Positions 9,116 through 19,506 of a DNA stretch of 64,000 bases are shown piece by piece. Positions within the stretch are counted from its first letter, which is position 1, and every line of letters begins with the position of its first letter. This DNA is from Auraticoccus monumenti (lineage in GTDB: Bacteria > Actinomycetota > Actinomycetes > Propionibacteriales > Propionibacteriaceae): contig NZ_LT629688.1 of the NCBI RefSeq assembly GCF_900101785.1, forward strand, positions 4,340,001 to 4,404,000, given 5' to 3'. Below the pieces are notes generated by a model. The model made no database searches. It saw only the letters and a list, made by a program, of their open reading frames with translations, and was not told where the DNA came from. The translations under genes were made by a program, and so were the position numbers.

Positions 9116-11692
9116 GTGTTTCCCGACAACCTCACCCGTGACGAGGCGGCCCACCGGTCGAGCCTCGTCAGCACCGACTCCTACCAGGTCCTGGTGGACC
9201 TCTCGGGACGGGACCACTGGGGTGAGGCGCTCAGCGAGCCCGACCAGGTCTTCACCACCACCTCCACGGTGCGTTTCACCTCCCAGGCCGGCAGCACGCA
9301 CATCGACGCCATCGCCGAGCGGATCGAGTCCGCCACCCTGGACGGCCGCGCCGTCGACACCGCCCTGTTCGCCGACTCGCGGCTGCCGCTGGAGCTGACC
9401 GAGGGCGACCACGAGCTCACCGTCGTGGCGCTGCACCGCTACAGCCGCTCCGGGCTCGGGCTGCACCGCTTCGTGGACCCCGCCGACGGGCTGGTGTACC
9501 TCTACACCCAGTTCGAGGTGTCGGAGGCCCGGCGGATGTACGCCTGCTTCGAGCAGCCCGACCTGAAGGCCACCTTCGAGCTGTCGGTGATCGCCCCCTC
9601 GGACTGGACCGTGGTGTCCAACGCCCCCGCGGCGCAGCCCGAGCGGCTGGACGACGCCCTCTCCCGCTGGGACTTCACCCCCACGCTGCGGATCTCCACC
9701 TACATCACCGCCCTCGTCGCCGGTCACTACCACCGCGTCGTCGACACCTACTCCGGCCCGCACGGGGACGTCCCGCTGTCCCTGCTGTGCCGCCGCTCGG
9801 TGGTGCCGCACCTGGACACCGAGCGGCTGCTGTCGGTCACCCGCGCCGGGTTCGGGGTGTTCGAGGAGCACTTCGGGACGCCGTACCCCTTCGGCACCTA
9901 CGACCAGGCGTTCGTGCCGGAGTACAACATGGGCGCGATGGAGAACGCGGGCTGCGTGACCCTGCGCGACGAGTACCTGTTCCGCTCCCGCGTCACCCAG
10001 GCCGCGCACACCTCGCGCGACAACACGATCCTGCACGAGCTGGCCCACATGTGGTTCGGCGACCTGGTCACCATGACCTGGTGGGACGACCTGTGGCTGA
10101 ACGAGTCCTTCGCCGAGTGGGCAAGCCACTTCGCCCAGGCCGAGATCAGCGACCCGGTCACCCCGTGGGCCACCTTCTGCAACAGCCGCAAGACGTGGGC
10201 CTACCGCCAGGACCAGCTCCCCTCCACCCACCCGATCGCCGCCGACATGGTCGACCTCGAGGCGGTCGAGCTCAACTTCGACGGCATCACCTACGCCAAG
10301 GGCGCCTCCGCGCTGCGGCAGCTGGTGGCCTTCGTCGGGCTGGAGCAGTTCCTCACGGGGGTCCGCGCCTACTTCGCCGAGCACGCCTTCGGCAGCACCC
10401 GGCTGGCCGACCTGCTCTCGGCGCTGACCGAGGCCTCGGGCCGCGACCTGTCGGACTGGTCGGCGCAGTGGCTGGAGACGTCGGGGGTCAACACCCTCTC
10501 CCCCCGCTTCGAGACCGACGACGAGGGCCGTTTCACCTCCTTCGCCGTGGCGCAGGACGCGCCGGAGCAGTGGCCGACGCTGCGCAGCCACCGGATGGCG
10601 ATCGGCCTCTACGACCTCGACGGGGACCGCCTCACCCGCACCACCCGTCTCGAGGTGGACGTGGTCGGCGCCCTCACCGAGGTGCCGGAGCTGGTCGGAC
10701 GTCTCCAGCCGGACCTGGTCCTGCTCAACGACGACGACCTCACCTACGCCAAGGTGCGGCTGGACCCCCGCTCGCAGCAGACGCTGGTCGAGCACGTCCA
10801 CCACCTGGAGAGCCCGCTGGCCCGGGCGGTCTGCTGGGGCGCGGCCTGGGACATGTGCCGTGACGCCGAGCTGGTGGCCGACGACTACGTCGAGCTGGTG
10901 CTGCGCGGGGTGGGCGTCGAGTCCGACCTGGCCGCCGTGCAGCGCACGCTGGGCCAGGCCCAGGCCGCGGTCGACCTGTACGCGCCGCGGTCCTCCCGCG
11001 ACAGCCTGTCCCGGCGCCTCACCGCCGGGCTGGCCACCCTGCTGGTCGGCGCCGAGCCCGGCTCGGACCACCAGCTGTCCCTGGCCCAGGCGCTGGCCCG
11101 CTCGGTGCGCACCGAGGTCGGGGCGGAGCTGCTGGCCGGCTGGCTGGAGGGCGAGGAGGTGCCGGAGGGCCTGGTGGTCGACACCGACCTGCGCTGGCTG
11201 CTGCTCACCCACCTGTGCCGGCTCGGTCACGCCGGGGAGACCGCGATCACCGCCGAGCTGCACCGCGACAACACCATCGCCGGTGCGGAGAAGGCCGCCG
11301 GGGCCCGCGCGGCACGTCCGGACGTCGAGGCCAAGGAGGCCGCCTGGGTCCTGGCCGTGGACGACCCGGACGTCCCCAACGAGACCCAGCACCAGATCTG
11401 CACCCGGTTCTGGCAGGTCGGCCAGGAGGAGCTCACCACCCCCTACGTCGACCGCTACCTGCAGGCGGTCGAGGACATCTCCGCCTCCCGCGGGGTGTGG
11501 GCGAGCAAGGGGCTGCCGCTGCAGAACAACGTGCTGGAGCACCTGTTCCCGATGACGGTGGCCGACGAGGACCTGGTGCAGCGGGTCGAGGCCTGGATGG
11601 GCGAGCGCCAGCTCAGCGATCCCGTCCGCCGCGTGGTCGGCGAGCGGCTGGACGACGCCCGGCGCGCGCTGCGCTGCCGGCGGGCGGCCTAG
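9116..11692 (+). CDS. pepN: Aminopeptidase N (M1 metallopeptidase)
   Basis: 858-residue cytoplasmic zinc aminopeptidase releasing N-terminal residues from peptides. The exopeptidase motif GAMENAG and the zinc site H307-E308-L-A-H311 with third ligand Glu330 (WLNESFAEW) are intact. The N-terminal beta domain and the long C-terminal helical domain (ERAP1_C-like, about 530-858) give full family length. I prefer GTG at 9116 because GGAGG (9103-9107) sits 8 nt upstream and the protein then starts [11 protein letters not shown], as in homologues. An in-frame ATG at 9101 would add five residues and lacks a ribosome site. The Nif3-like gene follows after 13 nt. Confidence 0.95.
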   Translation: MFPDNLTRDEAAHRSSLVSTDSYQVLVDLSGRDHWGEALSEPDQVFTTTSTVRFTSQAGSTHIDAIAERIESATLDGRAVDTALFADSRLPLELTEGDHELTVVALHRYSRSGLGLHRFVDPADGLVYLYTQFEVSEARRMYACFEQPDLKATFELSVIAPSDWTVVSNAPAAQPERLDDALSRWDFTPTLRISTYITALVAGHYHRVVDTYSGPHGDVPLSLLCRRSVVPHLDTERLLSVTRAGFGVFEEHFGTPYPFGTYDQAFVPEYNMGAMENAGCVTLRDEYLFRSRVTQAAHTSRDNTILHELAHMWFGDLVTMTWWDDLWLNESFAEWASHFAQAEISDPVTPWATFCNSRKTWAYRQDQLPSTHPIAADMVDLEAVELNFDGITYAKGASALRQLVAFVGLEQFLTGVRAYFAEHAFGSTRLADLLSALTEASGRDLSDWSAQWLETSGVNTLSPRFETDDEGRFTSFAVAQDAPEQWPTLRSHRMAIGLYDLDGDRLTRTTRLEVDVVGALTEVPELVGRLQPDLVLLNDDDLTYAKVRLDPRSQQTLVEHVHHLESPLARAVCWGAAWDMCRDAELVADDYVELVLRGVGVESDLAAVQRTLGQAQAAVDLYAPRSSRDSLSRRLTAGLATLLVGAEPGSDHQLSLAQALARSVRTEVGAELLAGWLEGEEVPEGLVVDTDLRWLLLTHLCRLGHAGETAITAELHRDNTIAGAEKAAGARAARPDVEAKEAAWVLAVDDPDVPNETQHQICTRFWQVGQEELTTPYVDRYLQAVEDISASRGVWASKGLPLQNNVLEHLFPMTVADEDLVQRVEAWMGERQLSDPVRRVVGERLDDARRALRCRRAA

Positions 11693-11705
11693 GCGGTCTG
11701 AGCCG

Positions 11706-12530
11706 GTGGGCACCGTCACGGTCGGCGACGTCGTGGACGTCGTCGAGCGGCACTACCCACCAGCCACCGCCGAGCCCTGGGACGCCGTCGGCCTCGCGGT
11801 CGGCGAGCGCTCGGCCCCGGTCGACCGGGTGCTGCTCACGGTCGACGTGGTGCCGGAGGTGCTGACCGAGGCCCGCGAGCGAGGGGCCCAGCTGGTGGTG
11901 GCCCACCACCCGTTGCTGCTCCGCGGGCTGACGTCGGTGGTGGCCGAGGAGCCGAAGGGCCGGCTGGTGCTGGCCGCGGCCCGGGACCGGGTGGCCGTGC
12001 TGACCGCCCACACCAACGCCGACGTCGCCGTGGACGGGGTCTCCCAGGCGCTGGCCGACGCCCTCGGTCTGGTGGGGTGCCGCCCGCTGGTGCCGCACGG
12101 CGACGACCCGGTCACGGGCACCGGGCGGGTGGGCCGGCTGCCCGAGCCGATGACCGCCGCCGAGCTGGTCGAGCACGTGGCCGCCCGGGTCCCCGCGACC
12201 GCCACCGGGGTCCGGCTGGCCGGCGACCCCGCGCGGCGGATCAGCACCGTGGCCCTGGTCGGTGGCGCCGGGGACGGCTACCTGGACGCCGCCCGGGCCA
12301 GCGGGGCCGACGCCTACCTCACCTCGGACCTGCGCCACCACCCGGTGAGCGAGTTCCTGCAGCACGAGGGGGCGCCGGTCCTGCTCGACGTGGCCCACGC
12401 CGCAGCCGAGGCCACCTGGCTGCCGGTGCTGGCCCGCGTCCTCGCCGACGGGCTCGGACCCGACGGCCCGGAGGTCCTCCTCTCCGACGTCCGCACCGAC
12501 CCCTGGACGCTCCGCTCCGGCGCACGCTGA
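11706..12530 (+). CDS. Nif3-like dinuclear metal centre protein (NIF3/YbgI family)
   Basis: 274-residue member of the NIF3 family, a widely conserved toroidal protein with a dimetal site and uncertain activity (GTP cyclohydrolase-like folding, possible hydrolase). Metal-binding segments are seen: VVAHHPLLLRG, TAHTNAD, and LLDVAHAAAE near the C-terminus. The insert typical of some Gram-positive members is absent, so this is the short form. GTG start, 13 nt after pepN, likely the same transcript. Function cannot be taken beyond the family name. Confidence 0.85.
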   Translation: MGTVTVGDVVDVVERHYPPATAEPWDAVGLAVGERSAPVDRVLLTVDVVPEVLTEARERGAQLVVAHHPLLLRGLTSVVAEEPKGRLVLAAARDRVAVLTAHTNADVAVDGVSQALADALGLVGCRPLVPHGDDPVTGTGRVGRLPEPMTAAELVEHVAARVPATATGVRLAGDPARRISTVALVGGAGDGYLDAARASGADAYLTSDLRHHPVSEFLQHEGAPVLLDVAHAAAEATWLPVLARVLADGLGPDGPEVLLSDVRTDPWTLRSGAR

Positions 12531-12641
12531 CCCGAGCCGGAGCGCGCGTCACGCCGGAGCACCTCTGACGTCACGGGTGGGTCGGCACCAGGCCCGCACC
12601 GTGGCCCGTCCCCCGTCGGGCAGATCTCGCGCGCCCCGTGC

Positions 12642-13466
12642 TCACCCCCGCTTCCGGGCGGTCAGGAGGAGGTACTCCCACTCCATCCGCCCGTCGCCGA
12701 GGTCGTGGCGGCGAGCCAGCTCGGCCAGCTCGTCGTCCAGCGCCCGGACCCGCGCCGGGTCATCGGCGATCGCCCGGTAGACGGCGATGGTCGGCCCGTA
12801 GCGGGCCTTGAAGAAGTCCCGGAACTCCTCCGCCGTGCCGAAGCGGTCGACGGTCAGCGGCTCGCGTCGGGCCTCGACCTCGGCGACGCGGTCCCCGAGC
12901 AGCGCCCGCACGTGGTCCTCGCGCCCCCACAGGGGTGGGGGCTGAGCACCTGCCGGCGGTGGCGGGGCGTAGGGCTTCATCGTCGAGAACATCTGGCCGA
13001 TGAACCCCTCCGGCGTCCAGCTGAGCAGCCCGATCGTGCCGCCCGGGCGGACCACGCGGACGAGCTCGTCGGCGCTCGTCTGGTGGTGCGGGGCGAACAT
13101 GACACCGACGCAGGAGATCACCGCGTCGAAGACGTCCTCGCCGAAGGGCAACGCCTCGGCGTCGGCCTCACGCCAGTCCAACGACAGACCGAGGGCCTCG
13201 GCCCGGGCCCGGCCGGACTCCAGCAGCTCCGGGGTCAGGTCGGAGGCGACGACCGCGGCACCCGCACGCGCGGCGGGGATCGAGGCGTTACCGGAGCCGG
13301 CCGCGACGTCCAGGACCCGGTCGCCGGCCCGGAGCCCGCAGGCACCGACCAGGGTCGGACCGAGCGCCGCGATGAGGTCGGTGGCGACCGACGGGTAGTC
13401 GCCCAGTGCCCACATCGCACGGTGCCTGGCCTTGAGGTCGGGGGTGGTGACTGCGTGCTCGGTCAT
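12642..13466 (-). CDS. Class I SAM-dependent methyltransferase
   Basis: 274-residue Rossmann-fold methyltransferase of the UbiE/ubiquinone-like group. Motif I is VLDVAAGSGNASI (about 61-73), the acidic end of strand 2 is VVASDLTPELL, motif II/III is ADAEALPFGEDVFDAVI, and VVRPGGTIGLLSWTPEGFIG follows. Substrate unknown. Divergently arranged with an HxlR regulator across a 238-bp gap that contains a perfect 7-bp inverted repeat, suggesting control by that regulator. Confidence 0.85.
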   Translation of the reverse strand: MTEHAVTTPDLKARHRAMWALGDYPSVATDLIAALGPTLVGACGLRAGDRVLDVAAGSGNASIPAARAGAAVVASDLTPELLESGRARAEALGLSLDWREADAEALPFGEDVFDAVISCVGVMFAPHHQTSADELVRVVRPGGTIGLLSWTPEGFIGQMFSTMKPYAPPPPAGAQPPPLWGREDHVRALLGDRVAEVEARREPLTVDRFGTAEEFRDFFKARYGPTIAVYRAIADDPARVRALDDELAELARRHDLGDGRMEWEYLLLTARKRG

Positions 13467-13533
13467 GGAGGTCTCCCTGGTAGCTGGTCCTCCCAGGGTC
13501 GTCCCGGTGGGGTCGGCGTACCAGTGCCAGATG

Positions 13534-13551
13534 TGAACCGTCGGCGGTTCA
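13534..13551. promoter_or_regulatory. Inverted repeat in HxlR/methyltransferase divergent promoter
   Basis: TGAACCG-tcgg-CGGTTCA is a perfect 7-bp inverted repeat between the two divergent starts (13466 and 13705). It is a plausible operator for the HxlR-type regulator. GTACC also occurs on both sides, around 13518 and 13558. Role inferred from position only. Confidence 0.45.
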
Positions 13552-13704
13552 GGATCTGTACCGGACGTCCCCACCTGCTCCCGGTACGCCTCCTCGCGGT
13601 CCGGCGGTGCCCGCACCCGGAGGCGACCCCGCACCTCTAGCCGGAGGGGCACCACAGGTGTCTACTGGGCGCAGAGGGCTCCTTGACCGGGAGGAGGCGC
13701 GCCC

Positions 13705-14379
13705 ATGTCGTCCTACGGACAGTTCTGTCCCGTCGCCAAGGCGATGGAGCTGCTGGACGAGCGCTGGACGATGCTCGTGGTGCGCGAGCTGCTCGCCGGC
13801 AGCACGCACTTCAACGACCTGCGCCGCGGCAACCCCCGGATGTCGCCGGCGCTGCTCTCCAAGCGCCTGCGGACCCTGGAGCGCGCCGGCCTGGTGCGTC
13901 GCAGCACCGACACCGGCCGCAGCTGCTACACCCTGACGCCCTGCGGCGAGGAGCTCCGCGGCATCGTGGAGGGACTCGGGGCCTGGGGCGTGCGGTGGAT
14001 CGGCCAGCTCGGCGAGCAGGATCTCGACCCGCACCTGCTGCTGTGGGACGTGCGTCGCACGATCCCGGTGTCGGCCTGGCCGCGCGGCCGCACCGTGGTC
14101 GCCTTCGAGTTCGACGACGTCACGCCGCGCGCGGCCCGGTGGTGGCTCTGCGTCACCGGCGACGAGGTCGACGTCTGCGACGTCGACCCGGGCTTCGGGG
14201 TGGCCGCGACCGTCCGCACCAGCCTGCGCACCCTCACCGAGGTCTGGCGTGGGGACCGATCCTGGTCCCAGGCGCTGACGGCCGACCTGGTCACCATCGA
14301 GGGAACGGCCTCCGTGACCCGTGAGCTCCCGACCCTGCTGGGCCAGATGCCGATCGCCGCCGTCGACCGCCCGGCCTGA
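13705..14379 (+). CDS. HxlR-family transcriptional regulator with C-terminal SCP2-like domain
   Basis: 224-residue DNA-binding protein. Residues about 8-100 form the HxlR winged helix: FCPVAKAMELLDERWTMLVVRELL, HFNDLRRGNPRMSPALLSKRL, then LVRRS as the wing. The N-terminal Cys8 corresponds to the redox-sensing Cys of several family members. The C-terminal half (about 110-224) resembles an SCP2/sterol-carrier-type ligand pocket, a known architecture in actinobacteria. It probably represses the divergent methyltransferase gene and itself; the effector is unknown. Confidence 0.85.
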   Translation: MSSYGQFCPVAKAMELLDERWTMLVVRELLAGSTHFNDLRRGNPRMSPALLSKRLRTLERAGLVRRSTDTGRSCYTLTPCGEELRGIVEGLGAWGVRWIGQLGEQDLDPHLLLWDVRRTIPVSAWPRGRTVVAFEFDDVTPRAARWWLCVTGDEVDVCDVDPGFGVAATVRTSLRTLTEVWRGDRSWSQALTADLVTIEGTASVTRELPTLLGQMPIAAVDRPA

Positions 14380-14394
14380 GCCGAGGAGGGTGGG

Positions 14395-14661
14395 TCAGCG
14401 CTCGATGGCGGGGCGGGACGTCTCCCCGGTGACGAGCTCGCGGTACTGCTCCTCGGTCTCCAGGCCCCAGATGCTCAGCGGGTGCTCGATCTCCGGACCG
14501 GTCTCACCGCGTCCACGACGGGCCAGCCGTGACACGACGCCGGCGAACCAGATCAGCAGGATGGTCGCCCCGGGCAGGCCGAGGTAGAGGAGGAGAGCCG
14601 TCAGCAGCGACGGGTCGTCGACCGTCGGCCACCCCGGCAGCGTCCTCAGGGGTACTAACAT
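14395..14661 (-). CDS. Small membrane protein of unknown function
   Basis: 88-residue protein with one clear transmembrane helix (TALLLYLGLPGATILLIWFA, about residues 21-40), a basic stop-transfer RLARRGRG, and a hydrophilic C-terminal tail ending in REL...PAIER. Family not recognised. ATG at 14661 is chosen; an in-frame GTG at 14688 would add nine residues. It is divergent from pyrR with only 66 bp between starts and convergent with the HxlR gene. Confidence 0.6.
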   Translation of the reverse strand: MLVPLRTLPGWPTVDDPSLLTALLLYLGLPGATILLIWFAGVVSRLARRGRGETGPEIEHPLSIWGLETEEQYRELVTGETSRPAIER

Positions 14662-14727
14662 GCTGGTCAGTCCGCTCACGACCCCCACCGTAGTGCACGC
14701 CTGTCGTCGCACGTCCCGAGGAGCCCA

Positions 14728-15285
14728 GTGCCGCGAACCCCCGACCCGGTCTCGAGCCGCGTGGTGCTCGACGCCGCCGAGATGAGCCGCGCGCTGACCC
14801 GGATGGCCCACCAGGTGCTGGAGGCCAACCACGGCGCCCGCGAGCTGATGGTGCTGGGCATCCCCACCCGCGGCGTCCCGCTGGCGCACCGGCTGGCCGC
14901 CCTGATGGCCGAGGTCGAGGGCCACCCCGTGCCCACCGGCCAGCTCGACGTCACCATGTACCGCGACGACCTGCGCAGCCAGCCCACCCGACCGGTCGGG
15001 CGCACCGTCCTGCCGGGCGAGGTGGACGGGGCCGTGGTCGTGCTGGTCGACGACGTCCTCTACTCCGGACGCACCGTGGTGGCCGCCCTGGACGCGCTGT
15101 CCGACCTCGGCCGACCCAGCGCCACCCGGCTGGCGGTGCTGGTGGACCGCGGTCACCGGCAGGTGCCGATCCGGGCCGACCACGTCGGCAAGAACCTCCC
15201 CACCGCCAGCCACGAGAGGGTGCACGTGCGCCTGCAGGAGACCGACGGCACCGACGAGGTCACCATCACCAGGGGCGAGCGGTGA
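14728..15285 (+). CDS. pyrR: Bifunctional pyr operon regulator / uracil phosphoribosyltransferase
   Basis: 185-residue PRTase-fold protein. The PRPP motif [15 protein letters not shown] is intact, as are [11 protein letters not shown] and the basic RNA-contact region around [19 protein letters not shown]. PyrR senses UMP/UTP and PRPP and represses pyr genes through the mRNA leader, with weak UPRTase activity. GTG start with GAGGAG upstream. It heads pyrR-pyrB-pyrC; the last 4 bases overlap pyrB. Only 66 bp separate it from the divergent gene, leaving little room for a classical antiterminator leader. Confidence 0.93.
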   Translation: MPRTPDPVSSRVVLDAAEMSRALTRMAHQVLEANHGARELMVLGIPTRGVPLAHRLAALMAEVEGHPVPTGQLDVTMYRDDLRSQPTRPVGRTVLPGEVDGAVVVLVDDVLYSGRTVVAALDALSDLGRPSATRLAVLVDRGHRQVPIRADHVGKNLPTASHERVHVRLQETDGTDEVTITRGER

Positions 15286-16313
15286 ACCGCCACCTGCTCT
15301 CCGCCGCCGACCTCAGCGTCGCCGACGTCGCCAGCATCCTCGACCTGGCCGAGGAGATGTCGCTGGTGCAGAGCCGGCCGGTGAAGAAGCTCCCGGCGCT
15401 GCGCGGACGGACCATCGTCAACCTGTTCTTCGAGGACTCCACCCGGACCCGCTCCTCCTTCGAGCTGGCCGGCAAGTGGCTCTCGGCCGACGTCATCAAC
15501 ATCTCCGCCAAGGGCTCCTCGGTCTCCAAGGGCGAGTCCCTGCGCGACACCGTGCTCACCGTGGCCGCGATGGGGGTGGACGCCATGGTGATCCGCCACA
15601 TGGCCTCCGGCGCACCGCTGCAGGCCTCGCAGTGGGTGGACGCCCACGTCGTGAACGCCGGCGACGGCACCCACGAGCACCCGACCCAGGCCCTGCTCGA
15701 CGCGTTCTCGATGCGCCGCCACTTCCTCGGCCAGGACCCCGACTTCGACTGGGCCGACAAGACGGTGGCCGTGGTCGGGGACCTGACCCACTCCCGGGTG
15801 GCCCGCAGCAACGTGCTGCTGCTGCAGACCCTGGGCGCGCGGGTGGTGCTGGTGGCCCCGCCGACCCTGCTGCCCTCCGGCGTGGACAGCTGGCCGGCGG
15901 AGGTGAGCACCGACCTCGACGAGGTGGTGGGTGCGGCCGACGTGCTGATGATGCTGCGGGTGCAGCGGGAGCGGATGTCGGGCGGCTACTTCCCCACCCC
16001 GCGGGAGTACACCGTCGGCTACGGCCTGACCCGCGACCGGCTGGCCCGGATGCAGCCCGGCGCCGGCATCTGCCACCCCGGCCCGATGAACCGCGGTCTG
16101 GAGATCTCCGCCGACGCCGCCGACAGCGCGTCCTCGCTGGTGCTGGACCAGGTGGCCGCCGGCGTCGCGGTGCGGATGAGCGTGCTCTACCACCTGCTCG
16201 GCGGCAGCGACGAGGACGGCTCCCGCTCCGCGGCACCTGCCCCGGCGCGGACCGCGACCCCCGAGCCGGCCGCCGCTGCGACCGGTCCCTCGTACCCAGG
16301 AGACGCCCCGTGA
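15282..16313 (+). CDS. pyrB: Aspartate carbamoyltransferase catalytic subunit
   Basis: 343 residues; condenses aspartate and carbamoyl phosphate to carbamoyl-aspartate, the committed step of pyrimidine synthesis. The carbamoyl-phosphate loop [13 protein letters not shown] (from residue 49), the HPTQALLD loop, and the aspartate-binding segment LRVQRER are present. Family length is about 305-310, and the last 35 or so residues (after YHLLGGS) are an Ala/Pro/Thr-rich, probably disordered tail. GTG start overlaps pyrR; its TGA overlaps the pyrC GTG. No pyrI regulatory gene is nearby. Confidence 0.95.
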   Translation: MNRHLLSAADLSVADVASILDLAEEMSLVQSRPVKKLPALRGRTIVNLFFEDSTRTRSSFELAGKWLSADVINISAKGSSVSKGESLRDTVLTVAAMGVDAMVIRHMASGAPLQASQWVDAHVVNAGDGTHEHPTQALLDAFSMRRHFLGQDPDFDWADKTVAVVGDLTHSRVARSNVLLLQTLGARVVLVAPPTLLPSGVDSWPAEVSTDLDEVVGAADVLMMLRVQRERMSGGYFPTPREYTVGYGLTRDRLARMQPGAGICHPGPMNRGLEISADAADSASSLVLDQVAAGVAVRMSVLYHLLGGSDEDGSRSAAPAPARTATPEPAAAATGPSYPGDAP

Positions 16314-17587
16314 GCCACCCGACGCTCCTCATCACCGGCGCCCGGCTGGCCGACGGAGAGGTCCGCGACCTGCTGCTGGAGGGTGGCCGGCTGGCCGACC
16401 CGGCCGGGGCGCCCGCCGACGTCACCACCCTCGACGCGGACGGGCTGATGGCCCTGCCCGGTCTGGTCGACCTGCACACGCACCTGCGCGAGCCCGGCCG
16501 CGAGGACGCCGAGACCGTCCGCAGCGGCACCCTGGCCGCAGCCCGCGGCGGCTACACCGCGGTGCTGGCCATGGCCAACACGAACCCGGTCACCGACACC
16601 GCCGAGGCGGCCGAGCACGTGGCCGCCCTGGGACGGCGCGACGGCTCGGCGCAGGTCGTGCCCGTCGGCGCGGTCACCAAGGGGCTGGCCGGTGAGCAGC
16701 TGGCCGAGCTCGGGCTGATGCACCGGTCGGCGGCGGAGGTGCGCGTCTTCTCCGACGACGGGCACTGCGTGCACGACTCCCGGCTGATGCGTCGCGCGCT
16801 GGAGTACGTCCGCGCCTTCGACGGCGTCATCGCCCAGCACGCCCAGGACCCGCGGCTGGCCGGTCCGGACGCCTGCTGCCACGAGGGTGAGGTGTCCGGA
16901 CGCCTGGGCCTCGGCGGCTGGCCCGCGGTGGCGGAGTCCACGATCGTGGCCCGGGACGTCCAGCTGGCCCGGCTGACCCGCTCCCGGCTGCACGTCTGCC
17001 ACGTCTCCACCGCGGAGAGCGTCGAGGTGCTGCGCTGGGCCAAGGCCCAGGGCGTCGCGGTCACCGCGGAGGTGACGCCGCACCACCTGCTGCTGACCAC
17101 CGACGCCGTGCTGGGCTACGACCCGACGTACAAGGTGAACCCGCCGCTGCGCCCGGACGAGCACGTCCAGGCGCTGCGCCAGGCGCTGGCCGACGGCACC
17201 ATCGACGCGGTGGGCACCGACCACGCCCCGCACGCCCGCCACGACAAGGAGCACGCCTTCGCCGACGCCGCCTTCGGCATGGTCGGGCTGGAGTCGGCCC
17301 TGGGGGTCGTGGTCGAGGCGATGGTGCAGACGGGTCTGCTGGGCTGGGGCGACCTGGTCGCCCGGATGTCCAGCACCCCGGCCCGGATCGCCGGGCTCGC
17401 CGACCAGGGACGTCCGCTGGCCGTGGGCGAGCCCGCCAACGTGGTGCTGGTCGACCCCACCCGCCGCAGCACGGTGGACGCGGCGGACACGCTGTCGCTG
17501 TCGCGCAACAACCCCTACTCCGGGCTGACCCTGCCCGACCCGGTCGAGGCGACCTTCTGGCAGGGCCGCTGCACCTACCGCCGCTGA
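16310..17587 (+). CDS. pyrC: Dihydroorotase
   Basis: 425-residue amidohydrolase cyclising carbamoyl-aspartate to dihydroorotate. The metal motif H56-T-H58 ([11 protein letters not shown]), the [10 protein letters not shown] segment, later metal histidines in AQHAQDP and HVCHVST, and [11 protein letters not shown] with the catalytic Asp are visible; this is the long class I dihydroorotase. Start GTG at 16310 lies inside the pyrB stop and has CAGGAGA 6 nt upstream, giving the normal family N-terminus. Last gene of the pyr run in this window, followed by a strong hairpin. Confidence 0.95.
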   Translation: MSHPTLLITGARLADGEVRDLLLEGGRLADPAGAPADVTTLDADGLMALPGLVDLHTHLREPGREDAETVRSGTLAAARGGYTAVLAMANTNPVTDTAEAAEHVAALGRRDGSAQVVPVGAVTKGLAGEQLAELGLMHRSAAEVRVFSDDGHCVHDSRLMRRALEYVRAFDGVIAQHAQDPRLAGPDACCHEGEVSGRLGLGGWPAVAESTIVARDVQLARLTRSRLHVCHVSTAESVEVLRWAKAQGVAVTAEVTPHHLLLTTDAVLGYDPTYKVNPPLRPDEHVQALRQALADGTIDAVGTDHAPHARHDKEHAFADAAFGMVGLESALGVVVEAMVQTGLLGWGDLVARMSSTPARIAGLADQGRPLAVGEPANVVLVDPTRRSTVDAADTLSLSRNNPYSGLTLPDPVEATFWQGRCTYRR

Positions 17588-17628
17588 CCCGTCCCCGCCC
17601 GAGCTCGTCCCGGGCGGGTGGACGGGTC
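17586..17628. terminator. Bidirectional terminator between pyrC and OsmC gene
   Basis: GACCCGTCC (17586-17594) pairs with GGACGGGTC (17620-17628), and CCGCCCG (17595-17601) pairs with CGGGCGG (17611-17617), with a 2-nt bulge and a 9-nt loop. Sixteen GC-rich base pairs lie between convergent genes. Confidence 0.75.
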
Positions 17629-17644
17629 ACGACGACCCGACAGC

Positions 17645-18070
17645 TCAGGCCAGCGAGGCCTCGAGCGAGATCGGCACGGCCGACAGCGCCTGGGACACCG
17701 GGCAGCCGGCCTTGGCCTCCTCGGCGGCGGCCACGAACTGCTCCTCGCTCAGCCCCTCGACGGTGCCCACCACGCGGAGCACGATCTGGGTGATGCCGGT
17801 GCCGGGCACGAAGGTGACCTCGGCGCTGGTCTCCAGCGTGGTGGGGGCGTTGCCGGCCTTGGCCAGCCCGTTGGACAGCGCCATCGAGAAGCAGGAGGAG
17901 TGCGCGGCCGCGATCAGCTCCTCGGGGCTGGTCCTGCCGTTCGCCTCCTCGGCGCGCGAGGGCCAGCTGACGTCGAAGGTGCCGACGCCGGAGGACTGCA
18001 GCTCGACACGGCCCGAGCCCTCGAACAGCGAGCCCTGCCAGGTGGTGTGCGCGGTGCGGGTGGTTGCCAT
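17645..18070 (-). CDS. OsmC-family peroxiredoxin
   Basis: 141-residue OsmC/Ohr-type peroxidase reducing organic hydroperoxides. The two reactive cysteines are Cys60 (AAHSSCFSMAL) and Cys123 (AGCPVSQAL), in the classical positions, with the conserved Arg of GSGRVEL and Glu of TSPEELI near the active site. It resembles OsmC more than Ohr because of the CPVSxAL C-terminus. Monocistronic; an upstream gap of about 120 bp is shared with the divergent oxidoreductase gene. Confidence 0.9.
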   Translation of the reverse strand: MATTRTAHTTWQGSLFEGSGRVELQSSGVGTFDVSWPSRAEEANGRTSPEELIAAAHSSCFSMALSNGLAKAGNAPTTLETSAEVTFVPGTGITQIVLRVVGTVEGLSEEQFVAAAEEAKAGCPVSQALSAVPISLEASLA

Positions 18071-18189
18071 GGTTCTCCCATCGGTGCTCGGTCGCGTCTC
18101 GACCGACCGCAGTCATCCAAGCACCCGGCGGTGACACCCACTAGCGTGGTCGTCGGCCAGCAGCGGGACCACGAGAGGACGAGGACGTC

Positions 18190-19401
18190 ATGAAGATCGG
18201 GATCGTCGGAGCAGGACAGTTCGCCGGGAGCTTCGCCTCGCTGTGGCAGCTGCACCCTGACGTCACATCCGTGCAGATCACCGACCTGATCCCGGAGCGG
18301 GCCGAGGCGATGGCCTCCCGCTACGGCCTGGCGGGCACGCTGCCCGACGCCGACGCGGTGGTCGACTCCGACGTGGACGCGGTCGCGGTGTTCACCCAGC
18401 GCTGGCTGCACGCGCCGCTGGTGCTGCAGGCGCTGGCCGCCGGCAAGCACGTCTACTCCGCGGTGCCGATGGCCTACACCGCCGACGAGGTGGCCGCGGT
18501 CGTCGCGGAGGTGGAGCGGACCGGGCTGGTGTACATGCTCGGTGAGACCTCCTACTACAACCCGGCCGTGGTGCACGCCCGCCGCCAGCTGGCCGACGGC
18601 GCCTTCGGCCGGCTGTTCTACGCCGAGGGCGACTACGTGCACGACATGGACAACGGCTTCTACGCCGCCTACCAGTTCAGCGGCGGCGAGGACTGGAAGC
18701 CCACCGCCAGCTACCCGCCGATGCAGTACCCGACCCACGCCGTCGGCGGGGTGCTGGGCGCCTGGCCGACCCACGCCACCGGCGTCAGCTGCATCGGGAT
18801 CCCCGACGACCGCGGCGACGGGGTCTTCGACCGCGAGGTGTCGCTGTTCGGCAACGACTGGTCGAACATGTCCGCGCACTTCCAGCTGGCCGACGGCGGC
18901 GTGATGCGCATCAACGAGTTCCGCCGGGTCGGGCACCCCTCGCACGTGCACGAGTCCCGGTTCCGCTTCTACGGCACCGACGGCGTCCTCGAGCAGCACT
19001 CCGCGGCCGCGACCTGGAGCGACCGCCAGGAGCTGGTCGACATCAGCCCGCTGTTCCGCACCGGCACCGAGCACGTGCCGGCTGCGGAGCGGGAGGGCAT
19101 CGACCCGGCCCTGCTGCACAGCTTCATGTCCGGCACCGCCCCCGTGCAGGACCGCGCCGGTCTCCCGGCCGAGTTCGAGGGCGCCAAGAACGGCCACGAG
19201 GGCTCCCACCACTTCCTGGCCGACGACTTCGTCCGCGCGGTCACCCGGCGCACCCAGCCGCCGGTGAACGCCTGGCTGGCCGCCCGGTTCAACCTGCCCG
19301 GCATCGCGGCGATGGAGTCCGCCCGCCGGGGTGGTGAGCGGGTGGACGTCCCCGACCACGGCGACGGCCCCGAGATCGACTGGTCGGCCTTCCGCCTGTA
19401 G
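18190..19401 (+). CDS. Gfo/Idh/MocA-family oxidoreductase
   Basis: 403-residue NAD(P)-dependent dehydrogenase acting on a sugar, inositol or related polyol. The N-terminal Rossmann motif GIVGAGQFAGSF starts at residue 4, the acid after strand 2 is ITDLIPERAE, and KHVYSAVPMAYTADEV matches the family's EKP-like substrate loop, though Lys-Pro is replaced (SAVP). The C-terminal domain includes YPTHAVGGVLG and the putative catalytic His region. Product unknown. ATG preceded by GAGGACGAGGACGTC. No sugar transporter is adjacent. Confidence 0.85.
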   Translation: MKIGIVGAGQFAGSFASLWQLHPDVTSVQITDLIPERAEAMASRYGLAGTLPDADAVVDSDVDAVAVFTQRWLHAPLVLQALAAGKHVYSAVPMAYTADEVAAVVAEVERTGLVYMLGETSYYNPAVVHARRQLADGAFGRLFYAEGDYVHDMDNGFYAAYQFSGGEDWKPTASYPPMQYPTHAVGGVLGAWPTHATGVSCIGIPDDRGDGVFDREVSLFGNDWSNMSAHFQLADGGVMRINEFRRVGHPSHVHESRFRFYGTDGVLEQHSAAATWSDRQELVDISPLFRTGTEHVPAAEREGIDPALLHSFMSGTAPVQDRAGLPAEFEGAKNGHEGSHHFLADDFVRAVTRRTQPPVNAWLAARFNLPGIAAMESARRGGERVDVPDHGDGPEIDWSAFRL

Positions 19402-19506
19402 CCCCCTGCCGACGCCCGGGTCCGTGCAGGCCGGAGAGCGCGTCGGGAGCCGCGTCGTACCGGCCGTGGTGGGTGGGGTGGTGCCCGGGAGGCAGAATGG
19501 GGGGCG

